Positions 6,896 through 19,232 of a DNA stretch of 28,815 bases are shown here, piece after piece. Positions within the stretch are counted from its first letter, which is position 1. The number at the start of each line of letters is the position of its first letter. Both the position numbers and the translations under genes were made by a program. The notes beneath the pieces are model-generated. The model saw only the letters and a program-made list of their open reading frames with translations, was not told the origin of the DNA and did no database searches. Source of the DNA: Paenibacillus sp. JCM 18996 (GTDB lineage: Bacteria; Bacillota; Bacilli; Paenibacillales; NBRC-103111); the NCBI GenBank assembly GCA_001313085.1, contig BBFE01000046.1, positions 1 through 28,815 of the forward strand, in the 5' to 3' direction.

Positions 6896-9797
6896 TTATA
6901 CAGCAGAAGTCTGCTGCTCTTTCAAGCGGGAGGCGTAATCGTCAGACCGCTTGCGGTCACGCTCCAGGACCGGTTTCAAATACTGTCCGGTGTAAGAACC
7001 TTTCACCTTGGCTACGTCCTCAGGTGTACCTGTGGCCACCACAGTGCCTCCCCGGTTTCCGCCTTCAGGCCCCAAATCAATCAAGTAATCCGCTGTCTTA
7101 ATGACATCCAGATTATGCTCAATGACAAGCACAGTATCTCCGTTCTCCACGAGACGATGAAGCACCTTTAGAAGCCGGTCGATATCATCGACATGCAGGC
7201 CCGTTGTAGGCTCGTCAAGGATATAGATTGTCTTGCCTGTACTGCGGCGATGCAGCTCGGAGGCCAGCTTTACGCGCTGCGCTTCCCCGCCCGACAATGT
7301 AGTTGCCGGTTGTCCGAGCTTAATGTAGCCGAGCCCCACATCCATCAGGGTAGTCAGCTTTCTGTGGATTTTGGGGATATTCTTGAAGAATTCCACGCTG
7401 TCTTCAATCGTCATCTCCAGAATATCGGAGATATTCTTGCCTTTATATCTCACTTCCAGCGTTTCGCGATTATACCTTTTTTTCCTTTGCACACTTCACA
7501 GGGCACGTAAACATCCGGAAGGAAGTGCATTTCGATCTTGATGATGCCGTCTCCGCGGCAGGCTTCACATCTCCCGCCTTTGACGTTGAAGCTGAATCGG
7601 CCTTTTTTTATAACCGCGGATCTTCGCTTCCTGCGTAACGGCGAATACATCACGAATATCATCAAATACGCTCGTATAAGTGGCCGGATTGGATCTTGGC
7701 GTCCGTCCGATCGGAGACTGGTCAATATCGATGATTTTATCCACATTGTCCAATCCGTTAAATTCTTTGTGCTCGCCCGGCCGGACCTTCGCGCCGTTGA
7801 GCTCGCGGGCCAGCGTCTTATATAAAATTTCGTTGATAAGCGTACTTTTGCCTGAACCGGATACTCCTGTTACCGCCGTAAACACGCCCAACGGAATCTT
7901 GATATTCACATTGCGCAGGTTATTTTCCTTGGCTCCTTTGATTTCGAGCCATTTACCGTTCGGCTTGCGCCGCGCCGGCGGAAGCGGAATGAACTTGCGT
8001 CCGCTTAAATATTGGCCTGTCAAAGAATTCGGGTCCTCCATAATTTCCTCGGGAGTCCCCTGTGCGATCACCTGTCCGCCGTGGATGCCCGCTCCAGGCC
8101 GATGTCGATGATATAATCGGAGGCCATCATCGTGTCTTCATCATGTTCAACGACAATGAGCGTATTTCCCAGATCCCGCATATGCTCCAAGGTTTGAATC
8201 AGACGGGTGTTATCTCTTTGATGCAGCCCGATGCTCGGCTCGTCCAATATATACAATACGCCCATCAGACTCGATCCGATTTGCGTCGCCAGACGGATCC
8301 GCTGCGCTTCGCCCCCGGACAGCGTTCCTGCGGAACGGTGAAGGGTCAGGTAATCCAATCCTACATTGACCAAAAAAGCCTAAGCGGGAACGGATTTCCT
8401 TAAGGATCAGGTTCGCAATTGTTTTTTTTCTTTCTCGTTTAGTTCGAGATTCTGGAACCACTGCTCCGCATCCCCTACAGACAGGCCCGTAACATAAGCC
8501 ACATTCTTCTCATTGATCGTCACTGCCAGGGATTCCGGCTTCAATCGGTGTCCTTTACATTTGTGGCACGGCTTCGCACTCATATAGGTTTCAATATGCT
8601 CTCGAATTCCGTCCGAAAAGGTCTCCCGGTAGCGCCGTTCCAGATTGGAAATAATGCCTTCAAAAGGAACGACTGCGTCTCGGGTGCCGCCCATATCGTT
8701 GTGATAACGGAACCTGATTTTCTGTCCGCCGGTACCATGCAAAATGATCTTCATCTGTTCGGCGGTCAGCTCGGCTACCGGTACCTTCATAGGGATGCCG
8801 TAATGCTCGCAAACTGCGGCCAGAAACTGCGGATAATAATTCGAGGTGCTTCCCGCCCAAGCCTCGAATGCCCCCTCATCGATAGACAGCTTAGGGTCAG
8901 GCACGAGCAGGTCGGGATCGACGATCATCTTGCTTCCCAGCCCGTCACATTCTGGACATGCCCCAAACGGGCTGTTGAAGGAGAACATTCTCGGAGCCAG
9001 CTCTTCAATGCTGAATCCGCACTCCGGACAAGCCAGGTTCTGGCTGAACAGCAGCTCCTCCTTCTCCATCACGTCAACAATAACCCGTCCGTCTGACAGC
9101 TTCAAGGCGGTTTCCAACGAATCCGCCAGTCTCGCCTGCACATCGTCTTTTACCACAATCCGGTCGACCACGACTTCAATGCTGTGCTTTTTTTGTTTTT
9201 TCTCCAAATCAATACTGTCCGAGACGTCCATCACTTCTCCGTTCACCCTGACACGCACAAAGCCCTGCTTCTGGATATCGGCAAACAGGTTTTTTTGTGC
9301 TCTCCCTTGCGGCCTGAAACTAGTGGAGCCAGTATCTGCAATCTCGTGCGCTCCGGATACTCCATAATGCGGTCCACCATCTGCTCAACCGTCTGTGAAG
9401 TAATTTCGATGCCGTGGATCGGACAGTGCGGCCTGCCGATCCGGGCAAACAGCAGCCGCAAGTAATCATAAATTTCCGTGACGGTGCCGACGGTCGACCG
9501 CGGGTTGCGGCTCGTCGTCTTCTGGTCGATCGATATCGCCGGAGACAACCCGTCGATGGAATCTACATCGGGCTTGTCCATTTGACCTAGGAATTGGCGG
9601 GCGTAGGCCGACAATGATTCCACATAACGGCGTTGCCCTTCCGCATAGATGGTGTCAAAAGCAAGAGAGGACTTGCCCGATCCGCTTAGCCCCGTAAGCA
9701 CGACGAAACGATCGCGAGGGATCGTCACGTCGATATTCTTCAAATTGTGGGCCCTTGCCCCTTTTATGACGATATTTTCATTAGGCACTGCCTTCAT
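6896..9797 (-). CDS. uvrA: UvrABC excinuclease subunit A (frameshifted)
   Basis: The joined protein is about 966 residues, as expected for UvrA, the DNA-damage sensor ATPase of nucleotide excision repair. Readable in order: Walker [10 protein letters not shown] near residue 32 with [19 protein letters not shown]; the zinc module [11 protein letters not shown] to [11 protein letters not shown]; the first ABC signature [16 protein letters not shown]; the second Walker [11 protein letters not shown]; the last zinc module [11 protein letters not shown] to PCEVCKGK; and [15 protein letters not shown] with [10 protein letters not shown]. It starts at ATG 9797 and ends at TAA 6898-6896. Frame breaks fall at T7 9290-9296, T8 8422-8429, A6 8372-8377, near 8068-8075, T7 7603-7609 and T7 7477-7483. 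Every segment between breaks is conserved, so error is far more likely than decay. It lies 44 bases downstream of uvrB. Confidence 0.96.
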
Positions 9798-9841
9798 CCT
9801 TTCCTGAATCGCGAGTCTGCCCTTTCTATCTATCTCAAGCT

Positions 9842-11840
<1,999 letters not shown>

Positions 11841-11971
11841 GAATTCACCCGCCTTTTTATATAAACTTTTCAGAACATCCGTCCGATATATAGTTAGAAC
11901 TATTATTGTCTATTTCCGTGTTTGTAAAATCAGGAATTGAAACATTGTTGTGGAATGATTAACAACGATAA

Positions 11972-12019
11972 GAATACTTGTTCTCGTTTCATTATACCTA
12001 TTTTGCCTGTATCCTGCAA
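11972..12019 (-). promoter_or_regulatory. uvrBA promoter with LexA-like (SOS) operator
   Basis: On the minus strand TTGCAG (12019-12014) and TATAAT (11996-11991) are separated by 17 bases. The predicted start point falls at the edge of an imperfect palindrome, GAATACTTGTTC (plus-strand 11972-11983), which differs by one base from the Firmicute LexA core GAAC-N4-GTTC. Position and target gene fit SOS control of uvrB as known in Bacillus subtilis. Confidence 0.6.
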
Positions 12020-12088
12020 ACGGATTATGGTTCCTTGCGCTTCTCTAATAACCTTTTTTTAAGCTGATCTGGGAGTGAATTTTTTTCA

Positions 12089-12880
12089 ATGGATTTAACG
12101 ACACTGTTAGGAATTGTGCTCGGCCTTGGCGCATTGGTCGGGGGATATATGTGGGATGGCGGCCACCTCGCCGCTTTGCTGGTGCCCAGCGCCATGCTGA
12201 TCGTTTTCGGAGGGACGATCGGCGCGGTAGCCGTTTCTTTTCCCTTATCTGTGCTGAAAGGCTTTCCGCAAGCGTTCAAAATGGCTTTTATGGAAGCCAA
12301 GAGCAACCCGAATGCTACAATAGATGAAGTGGTGGACATGGCGGCTGTGGCCCGCAGGGAGGGCGTCCTTGCGTTGGAGCAGCGCGCTCAAGAGCATCCT
12401 AATCCTTTTCTGAAGGACGGGTTGATGATGGTTGTGGACGGCACCGACCCGGAGCTCACACGCCAAATTCTTGAGCTGGAAATGGACGCGCTCGAGCATA
12501 AGCATGAAGGCTATGCGAAGATATTCGAGGCAGCCGGCGGATTCGCCCCTACGATGGGGATTATCGGAACGGTGATGGGCTTGATCCACGTTCTCGGCAA
12601 CCTGGCCGACCCTTCCAGTTTGGGACCCGCGATTGCGGTAGCTTTTACTGCAACCTTGTACGGCGTGGGAAGCGCCAATGTGATTTACCTGCCGATCGCC
12701 AGTAAAATCAAAATCCGCAGCAAAGAACAAGTTTCCGAGATGGAGCTTATGCTTGAGGGAATCCTCGCCCTGCAGGCAGGTGAAAATCCGCAATTGATCA
12801 AGAAGAAGCTCAACTCCTTCGCACACAACAAAGAAGAACAGGCTCAGGGAGAAGGTGCCGACGATGGCGAGGAAGCGTAA
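12089..12880 (+). CDS. motA: Flagellar motor stator protein MotA/MotP family
   Basis: This is an intact 263-residue membrane protein of the MotA/TolQ/ExbB family. It has two N-terminal helices (LLGIVLGLGALVGGYMW; LLVPSAMLIVFGGTIGAVAV), a charged cytoplasmic loop, and two C-terminal helices including the hallmark GGFAPTMGIIGTVMGLIHVL. In the stator it pairs with MotB to convert ion flow to torque. GGGAG at 12071-12075 precedes the ATG at 12089, with a spacing lengthened by a T7 run that may be miscounted. The gene overlaps motB by 17 bases. Whether it is the proton type (MotA) or sodium type (MotP) cannot be settled here. The acidic tail (GEGADDGEEA) is not a family hallmark. Confidence 0.92.
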   Translation: MDLTTLLGIVLGLGALVGGYMWDGGHLAALLVPSAMLIVFGGTIGAVAVSFPLSVLKGFPQAFKMAFMEAKSNPNATIDEVVDMAAVARREGVLALEQRAQEHPNPFLKDGLMMVVDGTDPELTRQILELEMDALEHKHEGYAKIFEAAGGFAPTMGIIGTVMGLIHVLGNLADPSSLGPAIAVAFTATLYGVGSANVIYLPIASKIKIRSKEQVSEMELMLEGILALQAGENPQLIKKKLNSFAHNKEEQAQGEGADDGEEA

Positions 12881-13640
12881 GAAACAGGAACCTCCTGAAA
12901 ATCACGAACGATGGCTCATCACCTATTCGGACTTAATCACCCTTCTGCTCATTTTCTTTATCATCATGTACGCCATGAGCAAGATTGACACGGAAAAAAT
13001 ATTCGGTGCTCGTCAAAGCATTGAATTTTGAATTTAAAAAAGGCGGATTCGATTATGCAGCAGGGTTCCTCCGTTATCGGCAGAGTAGATCCCGGCAAAT
13101 CGAAAGACGGCACCGACAGCAAAACCCAGCAACAAAATCAGCTTCAAAAGGCACAGCACCAGGAAAAAAAAGATTTGCAGCAGCTTATGCAGGTCATTAA
13201 TCAGTACGTCGAAGAGCACAACCTGCAGTCCCAGGTGTCTGCCACCAACACGCAGCGGGGCATAGCCGTGACGCTGAACGACCTGTTTCTGTTCGATTTG
13301 GGGAAGGCGGATTTAAAGCCCGGCGCCCTGGAGATTCTGGACAAGCTGGCTTCCCTGCTCCCGACTTTAAACGCGAAAATCAGTATAGAAGGCCACACGG
13401 ACAACCTGCCGCTCGCCACAGGCTCCATCTACAAGGATAATTGGGGCTTGTCCCAAGCCAGATCGCTCTCTGTCCTGCGGTATTTCTTATACAACGCCAG
13501 GCTCGACCCGAGCAAAATGATTTCCACTGCTTATGCGGACACGATGCCTGTAGCGGACAATACCACAGAAGCGAACCGGGCCAAAAAACCGGCGTGTGGA
13601 GATTGTTGTCCTCCGCGACCTGCAGCCTGCCAAGCCATAG
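12864..13640 (+). CDS. motB: Flagellar motor stator protein MotB/MotS family (frameshifted)
   Basis: The ATG at 12864 lies inside the end of motA. The N-terminus is basic (MARKRKKQEPP) and is followed by the single stator helix WLITYSDLITLLLIFFIIM, whose Asp is the ion-carrying residue. After a Gln-rich linker comes the OmpA-like peptidoglycan-binding domain, with ISIEGHTDNLPLATG and NWGLSQARSLSVL. The true end is readable once one A is removed from the A6 run near 13580-13586: RAKNRRVEIVVLRDL, then TAG at 13638-13640. Other breaks are at A6 near 12995-13000 and in the A run around 13035. YSDLITLLLIFF resembles MotS-like sodium stators as well as MotB, so the coupling ion is open. Confidence 0.92.
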
Positions 13641-13713
13641 AACAAATCCAGAATGCATATATCTCAGGATCGATGGCAGAATAAACCTGAAATCGATACA
13701 GGAGGGATAAAAA

Positions 13714-13920
13714 ATGGCTAAAAAATAACCAGGACTGGAACAAGAATCAGAACCAAGACAATTTTGTTGAAAATACGGCGGAAGCCGTCACAAACGGATT
13801 CAAAAAACGCTGCAAGCTTTGTTCAAAATGCGGTGAAAAAACACAGTGGAAGCCACTGTGAACGCAGCGCAGAATCTGGCGGGCAACGGAAAGAACAATG
13901 AGCAGGAAGAGAACAAATAG
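13714..13920 (+). CDS. Small Asn/Gln-rich hypothetical protein (67 aa after repair)
   Basis: Behind AGGAGGG (13700-13706) an ATG at 13714 opens a frame that is interrupted three times, each at an A6 run. Removing one A from each run gives exactly 68 codons: MAKNNQDWNKNQNQDNFVEN, then an amphipathic stretch (FKNAASFVQNAVKNTVEATV) and a polar tail ending NEQEENK, with TAG at 13918-13920. The protein is soluble-looking, has no Cys and is rich in Asn, Gln, Ala and Glu. I do not recognise a family. It follows motB by 73 bases on the same strand and precedes a hairpin, so it is probably the last gene of the motAB unit. Confidence 0.6.
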
Positions 13921-13952
13921 TATCCTTTCAACCAAGTGTCAGCATAATTCAG

Positions 13953-13984
13953 AGAACACCTTACTGTGCATAGTAAGGTGTTCT
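13953..13984. terminator. Hairpin between convergent genes
   Basis: A perfect 13-bp stem (AGAACACCTTACT, 13953-13965, pairing with 13972-13984) with a six-base loop lies between the plus-strand small gene and the end of the minus-strand minJ-like gene. Neither side has a long T tract, so it may serve as a weak bidirectional terminator or a mRNA-end stabiliser. Confidence 0.6.
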
Positions 13985-13997
13985 GTTCGTTCCCTGG

Positions 13998-15272
13998 CTA
14001 CATAGAGCTTCCCGGCTTATTGGACTTCAATCCCGAGAGCCGGTGCCGGAAATAAGTCAGCAGATTGATTTTATCTTCGGAAACGGAATACAAGGCTTCT
14101 TCGTCCGGAGCAAGGATAATCCCCAACTGATGGTGCTCGCCGGAGAACATCGCTCTTTGGGCAAATTTGCTCATATTGTTTAAATTCAACACTTCCAGCT
14201 TGCAGAACGCAGGATTGAGTCTGAGCGCCTGATGCAGCTGCTCCCTGCTGCGCACGATCACCCCGTTGACCTTATAGATCGTTTCACCGGACTGCAGGCC
14301 TAATTCCTCGGCAGCGCTGCCAGGCAGTATGGCAAGGATCTTGAGCCTCTGGACGGATGCACGAAATAAGGCGATTTCTGGGTCTCCAAATAAGCGCTAT
14401 AGAATGCCATAGCTTCATGGAGGCCTATTGTCAGCAGAGCCGCCAAAATCCCCATGCCCGGCCAATAATGCGTTCCGATGGCCAGCACGATAACTATAAT
14501 CGAATATTGTAAAAGATTCCCGGAGCTTAACCGGAGCTTCCTGCCCGGCAGCCTCGTTATCGTCATTTCCACAAAGCCGACCATTACAGGAAGAGCCGCC
14601 ATCGTCCAGCCTCCGGCCCAGGAATTCCCGTTCAACCATCCGGCCCAAGGAATTTCCGATGCAAATCCGCCCTGCAAAGGAACGATAAGAAACAGCGGTA
14701 CAGGCCAATAGCCCTGCAGTAAATACCCGCCGACAATTTTGCCCCGCTTGCTCTCATAGAATATGGGACTCGCTCTCCTGGTTCCTTGAACTCTCATCAG
14801 GACTGCCTCCACCAAATGCAGCACCCCGACGATCGCCAGCAGCGAAGAGATATCCACTCTCATCACCGGCCCAACAAACCACTGCAGACTCTGGCTTTCC
14901 TGCAAAGAAGGAATCCAGGAAACGATGCCGTGCAAGATTCCCAGTACACCTGCCGAATAGGCCGCACATAAGTAGCGAATACGGAATAACAGCATAATCA
15001 GCGTAACGGCCCACAAAAGAAGAACAGCTTCCGGCTGAATCGACGCCCCCAGCGCCAGCAGCAGCAGCGAAGCCAGCAATCCTCCGGCAATCCCCCACAG
15101 AACCGTTTTCCAGGTTCCTCCCAGCAGGGAATGCAGCTTGGTGGAAAAAAAATTTCCGCTCCAGCTGAATCTGTCTGCGATATTGCAAAATGACAAGGAC
15201 AATCCCTATATAATAGATCGGATGGATGAGAAGCTTAACCAGAGCTTGAAGCCATGCTGTCAATAATTCCAT
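13998..15272 (-). CDS. minJ: MinJ-like polytopic membrane protein with C-terminal PDZ domain (frameshifted)
   Basis: The joined product is about 424 residues. It opens MELLTAWLQALVKLLIHPIY and has several hydrophobic helices (GIVLVILQY; VLWGIAGGLLASLLLLALG; AVLLLWAVTLIMLLF; FLIVPL; IIVIVLAIGTHYW). It ends in a PDZ domain (LPGSAAEELGLQAGETIYKV, then VIVRSREQLHQAL). Multi-helix plus PDZ, directly next to ctpB and in the same neighbourhood as ftsEX and uvrBA, matches MinJ (YvjD) of Bacillus subtilis, which links DivIVA to MinD in division-site selection. Breaks are at the A8 run near 15148-15155 and around 14330-14350. The end is TAG 14000-13998. A T/A run just upstream of ATG 15272 makes the start slightly uncertain. 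Confidence 0.75.
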
Positions 15273-15315
15273 CAAAAAAAAGTCCAGTGTAACCGGCTCC
15301 TTCCATATACAAGCT

Positions 15316-15348
15316 AAAAAAAAGGCTGAAACATGTTCAACCTTTTTT
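15316..15348 (-). terminator. Terminator after the ctpB-like gene
   Basis: On the minus strand GGTTGAA (15342-15336) pairs with TTCAGCC (15330-15324), including one G-U pair, and is followed by eight T. It sits about 45 bases after the repaired ctpB stop codon, and implies partial read-through or a separate promoter for the minJ-like gene. Confidence 0.7.
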
Positions 15349-15391
15349 AGTGTTTCGACAGAGGGAGGGCTTTTCCTGCCCCGCTGTGTTA

Positions 15392-16861
15392 TTAATTTTT
15401 TTCCAAGCGCCGAATTGATTTGCTGCACCGCCGCTTTCAGTTGGGCGTCGTTTTTTGGGATTTTTTTAATCTCCGCAATGATTGCTTTCACCAGTTTATC
15501 CGCAGTGGCTGTGTCCACTTCCCCAGTCATCGGCAGGTTGTTCAACCGCTGGAACGCTTTAACGGCCAACGCCGTTTTTTTCGCTGAAGTAGCCGTCCAT
15601 ACGCTCAGGATTAAGCCCCAGCCCCTGCAGCATCAATTGCACGCTTTTGACGTCGTCGCTGTTCGTGTCGGGCTTCAAAACCGTTTTCTTGCTCAAAGCC
15701 GTCGCTTTGAAATAGGCCGGCTGTTCCACTGCGATATCAGGGGCGATGCCCTTCTTGTGGATCCAGTTGCCGTTTGGCGTCAGCCATTTGTATGTGGTCA
15801 TTTTAATATTGCTGCCGTCGCCCATTTCCTTGTCAAAAACGACCTGGACGGTACCTTTACCGAAGGAGGTTTCCCCGACCAGCTTTATTCCCATCGACTC
15901 CTGAAGGGCGGCGGCCAGAATTTCCGAAGCACTTGCGCTGCCCTTGTTGATTAAAACAGTGATCGGATAAGCTTCGCCGATTTCTCTTTGGATCTCGAGA
16001 CGGTTGGCTCTTTACGGCCTTGGCGGTCCTCGACATTAAGCACCGTTTTGCCTGCGGGAATAAATTGCTCCGCAATGTCTCTGACAGAAGTCAGAAGACC
16101 GCCCGGATCGTTGCGAACGTCGATGACAAGCCCCTTCATGCCTTTGGCTTCCAAAGCTTTGAGCTCATCTTTGAATTTTGCCGCTGTATTCATCGAGAAT
16201 TGACTGATTTCAATTTTGCCTATGTTATCCGGGAGCATTTCGGCATGCACGGTTTCCAAATCGACAGTGCCCCGAACGATATTGATCTGCAGAGGCTTAT
16301 CCGTGCCTTTTCGGGCAATTTCCAGGTTAGCCTGCGTCCCCTTGGTTCCGCGGATTTTCATAACCGCCTGATTCAGGTTGATGCCATCAAGCTTCTCCCC
16401 GTTCACGGATACGATAACATCCCCTGCCTGCAGTCCCGCCTTCTCCGCCGGAGAGCCCTTGATCGGAGACACGATCACGACTTTGCCGTCATCGGAATTG
16501 GCCACTTCCGCTCCAATCCCTTCAAACGAGGAGTTGATGCTGCTGTCGTCGAACTGCTTCGCTTCATTTTGATCCATATAGACCGTATACGGATCTTCCA
16601 GGGAAGCGAGCATCCCGTTGATCGCGCCGTTGACTACTTTTTCCCGGTCCACCGTATTTAAGAAGTTATTCTGGATCAAACCGTAAGCCGTCGAAATTTT
16701 GTTGATATCCTTAGCCGGCAGCACTGCGACGATGAGGCGCCGCCCGCAACATTAGCTGTCGCAGAGAATACGCCAGGACGCGCCAACACCAAGGTAAATA
16801 AAGAACTTACCACCATTCCCAATACGACTAGCGTAATTACCGTACGGCCTTTATATTGCAT
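15392..16861 (-). CDS. ctpB: S41-family C-terminal processing protease, CtpB-like, with peptidoglycan-binding domain
   Basis: About 489 residues after repair. The N-terminus is a signal anchor (TVITLVVLGMVVSSLFTLV). A PDZ domain follows (SPAEKAGLQAGDVIVSVNG), then the S41 protease core with GLVIDVRNDPGG, the nucleophile Ser in NKGSASASEILA and the general-base Lys in ETSFGKGTVQ. The C-terminus has a PG_binding_1-like domain (DDVKSVQLMLQGLG to VKAFQRLNNLPMTGEVD). The stop is TAA 15394-15392 if the A7 run 15395-15402 is six long; otherwise the frame would run through the terminator. Breaks are also near 15985 and T6 15577-15582. In Bacillus CtpB cuts SpoIVFA in sporulation signalling; a wall-anchored processing role fits here. 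It starts at ATG 16861. Confidence 0.88.
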
Positions 16862-16911
16862 TCTCCGTTACCACCATCCTTTGCTTTAAGCCCCTATGAA
16901 CATGTCCCTCT

Positions 16912-16940
16912 AGTATATGACAAGCCAAAGCAAATATTAA
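16912..16940 (-). promoter_or_regulatory. Possible promoter of the ctpB-like gene
   Basis: In the gap between the M23 gene and ctpB, the minus strand has TTAATA (16940-16935) and TATACT (16917-16912) separated by 17 bases. Both boxes are four or five of six matches to the sigma-A consensus. Confidence 0.35.
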
Positions 16941-16948
16941 CTTGAACG

Positions 16949-18255
16949 TTATTTCAAGTACGCTGTTGGATCCACAGCCATACCGTTCTTTCTTACTTCA
17001 AAATGAAGGTGGTTCCCTGTAGATCTGCCGGTGGAACCTACTTCGGCAACCTTCTGCCCGCGTCGTACGGTATCTCCCTTTTGTACGGCGAGGCCGCCGT
17101 TGCGTATATGGCCGTACAGCGTCCAAGTGCTGTTGTCATGCTCGATAATGACGGTATTGCCGAAACCGTTCGTCCAACCCGCCACGATAACCGTACCGGA
17201 TTCGGCGGCCAGGATCGCTGTGCCTTCCGGGGCGCCAAAGTCGAGGCCGCTATGGAAAGCGCCCGGAGCCCCTGTGAGCGGGTCAACGCGGGTGCCGAAA
17301 GGCGAAGTCAAAGGATAATACCTCGGCAGAGGGAAAGCGAGCGTGCCTCCATTGTAAGCCGGCGCGGCAACGCCGCCAGATGATGCGCCAGACCCTGCGC
17401 TTGCAGCCGCTGCGCTTTTGGCTGCCGCTGCACGGGCAGCCGCCGCCGCGGAAGCCGCAGCTGCTGCAGCCGCTTCTTCGGCAGCTTTCTTTTTTTATGG
17501 ATGAGATCCGCTTCCTGTTTGGCAAAGGTCATCAATTGATTTTGCTGTTCCTGGCTGATATCCCCAAGCTCTTTTTTTTCCTTCTGGGAAAGGCTTGCGA
17601 CCTTCACTTCTTTTTTTTCTTTCTCCTTCACCAGCAGCTGCGCTTTAATCGCTTGCGATTGCGCCATGTAGGACTTAATTTCGGCCAGCTGTGTTTCAAT
17701 TTCCTTTTTTTCTTGGTTACTATGAAGTCACGGTCCTTTTTTTTATTTGTCTGTAAAATTTCCTTATCCTGGGAAACGATAGAGCCAAAGCATCGATACG
17801 GCCGAGGAAATCCGAAAAGCTGGTAGAACTCATCAACACATCGGTGTAAGAAACGGTTCCGTTGATATACATTAAGCGCACACGATCTTAGCTTCTGGTC
17901 TCTTTCCTTGACGCGGGCTTCCGCTTCGTCCAGCTGCTGCCCGTTTTTTCTTCAGATTCTCTGTAGTTACGTTCATTTTATCGTTCAAAGCAGACAGCTG
18001 CTTATTCGTTTCATCGATTTGATCCAGGATCGTATTTAAGTCTTTGCCTGTTTGCTGCTTCTCCACCTGTACGCTTTGCATTTGCTTCTGCGTATCCTGG
18101 GAATTTTGCTGCATCGTGGATTGCAATTTCTTGAGATCGTTCAGCTGTTGATCGATTTGCTGCGTTGCCGAAGCGGCGAAAGAATGCAGGGGATATGCCG
18201 CAATCCCGCTGAACAGGCCGATCGTGAGGACTACGGGCAGAAACGTTTTCTTCAA
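16949..18255 (-). CDS. EnvC/CwlO-like coiled-coil M23 peptidase (murein hydrolase or activator), frameshifted
   Basis: The N-terminus has a signal peptide (KKTFLPVVLTIGLFSGIAAY, then HSFAASA). A long coiled coil follows, rich in Gln, Lys and Glu (QQIDQQLNDLKKLQSTMQQN onward), then an Ala-rich linker and a C-terminal M23/LytM domain. That domain has intact zinc ligands: HSGLDFG (HxxxD) and GNHLHFEV (HxH). This is the architecture of EnvC/CwlO-type partners of FtsEX, and the gene lies 52 bases after ftsX, so the functional link is strong. Because the LytM metal site is complete it may be an active endopeptidase and not only an activator. The start is taken as TTG 18255 after GAGAGGAG; an upstream TTG at 18276 in the same frame lacks a site. 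Several breaks occur at T runs between 17490 and 17950. Confidence 0.82.
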
Positions 18256-18307
18256 GGTTTTTTTTACTCCTCTCAAATAGGAAAATCATTAGCTTCTCGC
18301 GTTTTCA

Positions 18308-19232
18308 CTACACTTTCAGATGTTTACGGACGGACAGCAGACTACCCCAGACTCCAATGCCTAAACCTATGGCCAGCAATAAACCGGACAAGGTCAAAGC
18401 AATTTGTTGAAACGGCAGCAGTTTGATAAGGAGCAGGCTCATCTCCAGCGAGGTCAATTGGGTCAGCTTCCAATACCCGTACAATAACGCGATCACCGGA
18501 ATCAGCGAACCCATAAAACCAAGCAGCGCCCCTTCAATAAAAAAAAGGCCACCGGATAAATTGGTTTGTAGCACCTACCAGCTTCATGATCCCGATTTCT
18601 TTTCTTCTGGTGAGAATGGTCAGTTTAATCGTGTTGGCAATCAAAAAACATCGCTGTCAGCGCCAGGCAAACCACCAGAACGAGCCCGACGTTGCGCACA
18701 ATTTGCGTTACTTGAAAAAAAATTTTCTCCACGGTGCCTTTGCCGTATTTGACGTTGTAGATAGGCTTGTTCGGCTTGTTCTCGTTCATGGCCTGGATCT
18801 TCGAGGCGACCTCGGCGACCTGGGTCGGTTCCAATACTTCAACGGTAAAAGAATCGTTCAGAGGGTTGTTGTCGCCTGAAAATTCCTCCAGAAGCGGCTT
18901 GCCCTCTTCCCCCCAGCCTGTCTTTTAATGAAGACAAGCCTTCCTCCTTCGACACGAACCGGACGGATTTGACGCCAGGCATCACTTTGATTTCGTTCTC
19001 AATCGAGTTACGCTGATCCTGAGGGTATTCACTTCGAGAAAAGCCCGGATTTGCACCTGATTCTCAATCTGCTTGGCCAGAAAATTGACGTTTAACGTTA
19101 ATAAAAGAAAAAAGTCCGAGAATAAACAAGGAAACGGATATGGCCGAAATCGAGGCGAAGGTCATCCAACCGTTGCGGACGAGATTTTTTTGGAGCTTCC
19201 CTTATGTGACGGATATACGTGCTAATCTTCAT
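18308..19232 (-). CDS. ftsX: Cell-division ABC transporter permease FtsX (frameshifted)
   Basis: About 306 residues. The N-terminus reads [12 protein letters not shown] and, in the next frame, a first helix ISAISVSLFILGLFLLL. The large extracellular loop, which in this family contacts the murein hydrolase partner, contains FTVEVLEPTQVAEVASKI and PIYNVKYGKGTVEKIF. The last three helices are VVCLALTAMF, FIEGALLGFMGSLIPVIALL and LLLAIGLGIGVWGSLLSVRK, before TAG 18310-18308. Breaks cluster at A/T runs near 19185, 19020-19110, 18920, 18645-18650, 18714-18722 and 18540-18548. The start overlaps the end of ftsE by 11 bases, so the two are translationally coupled. FtsX does not transport; it transmits ATP hydrolysis by FtsE to the outside hydrolase. 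Confidence 0.9.

Noticed and set aside
16020..16661. 213-codon plus-strand open frame
   Set aside because: It is antisense to the PDZ and protease core of the ctpB-like gene, which is strongly conserved.
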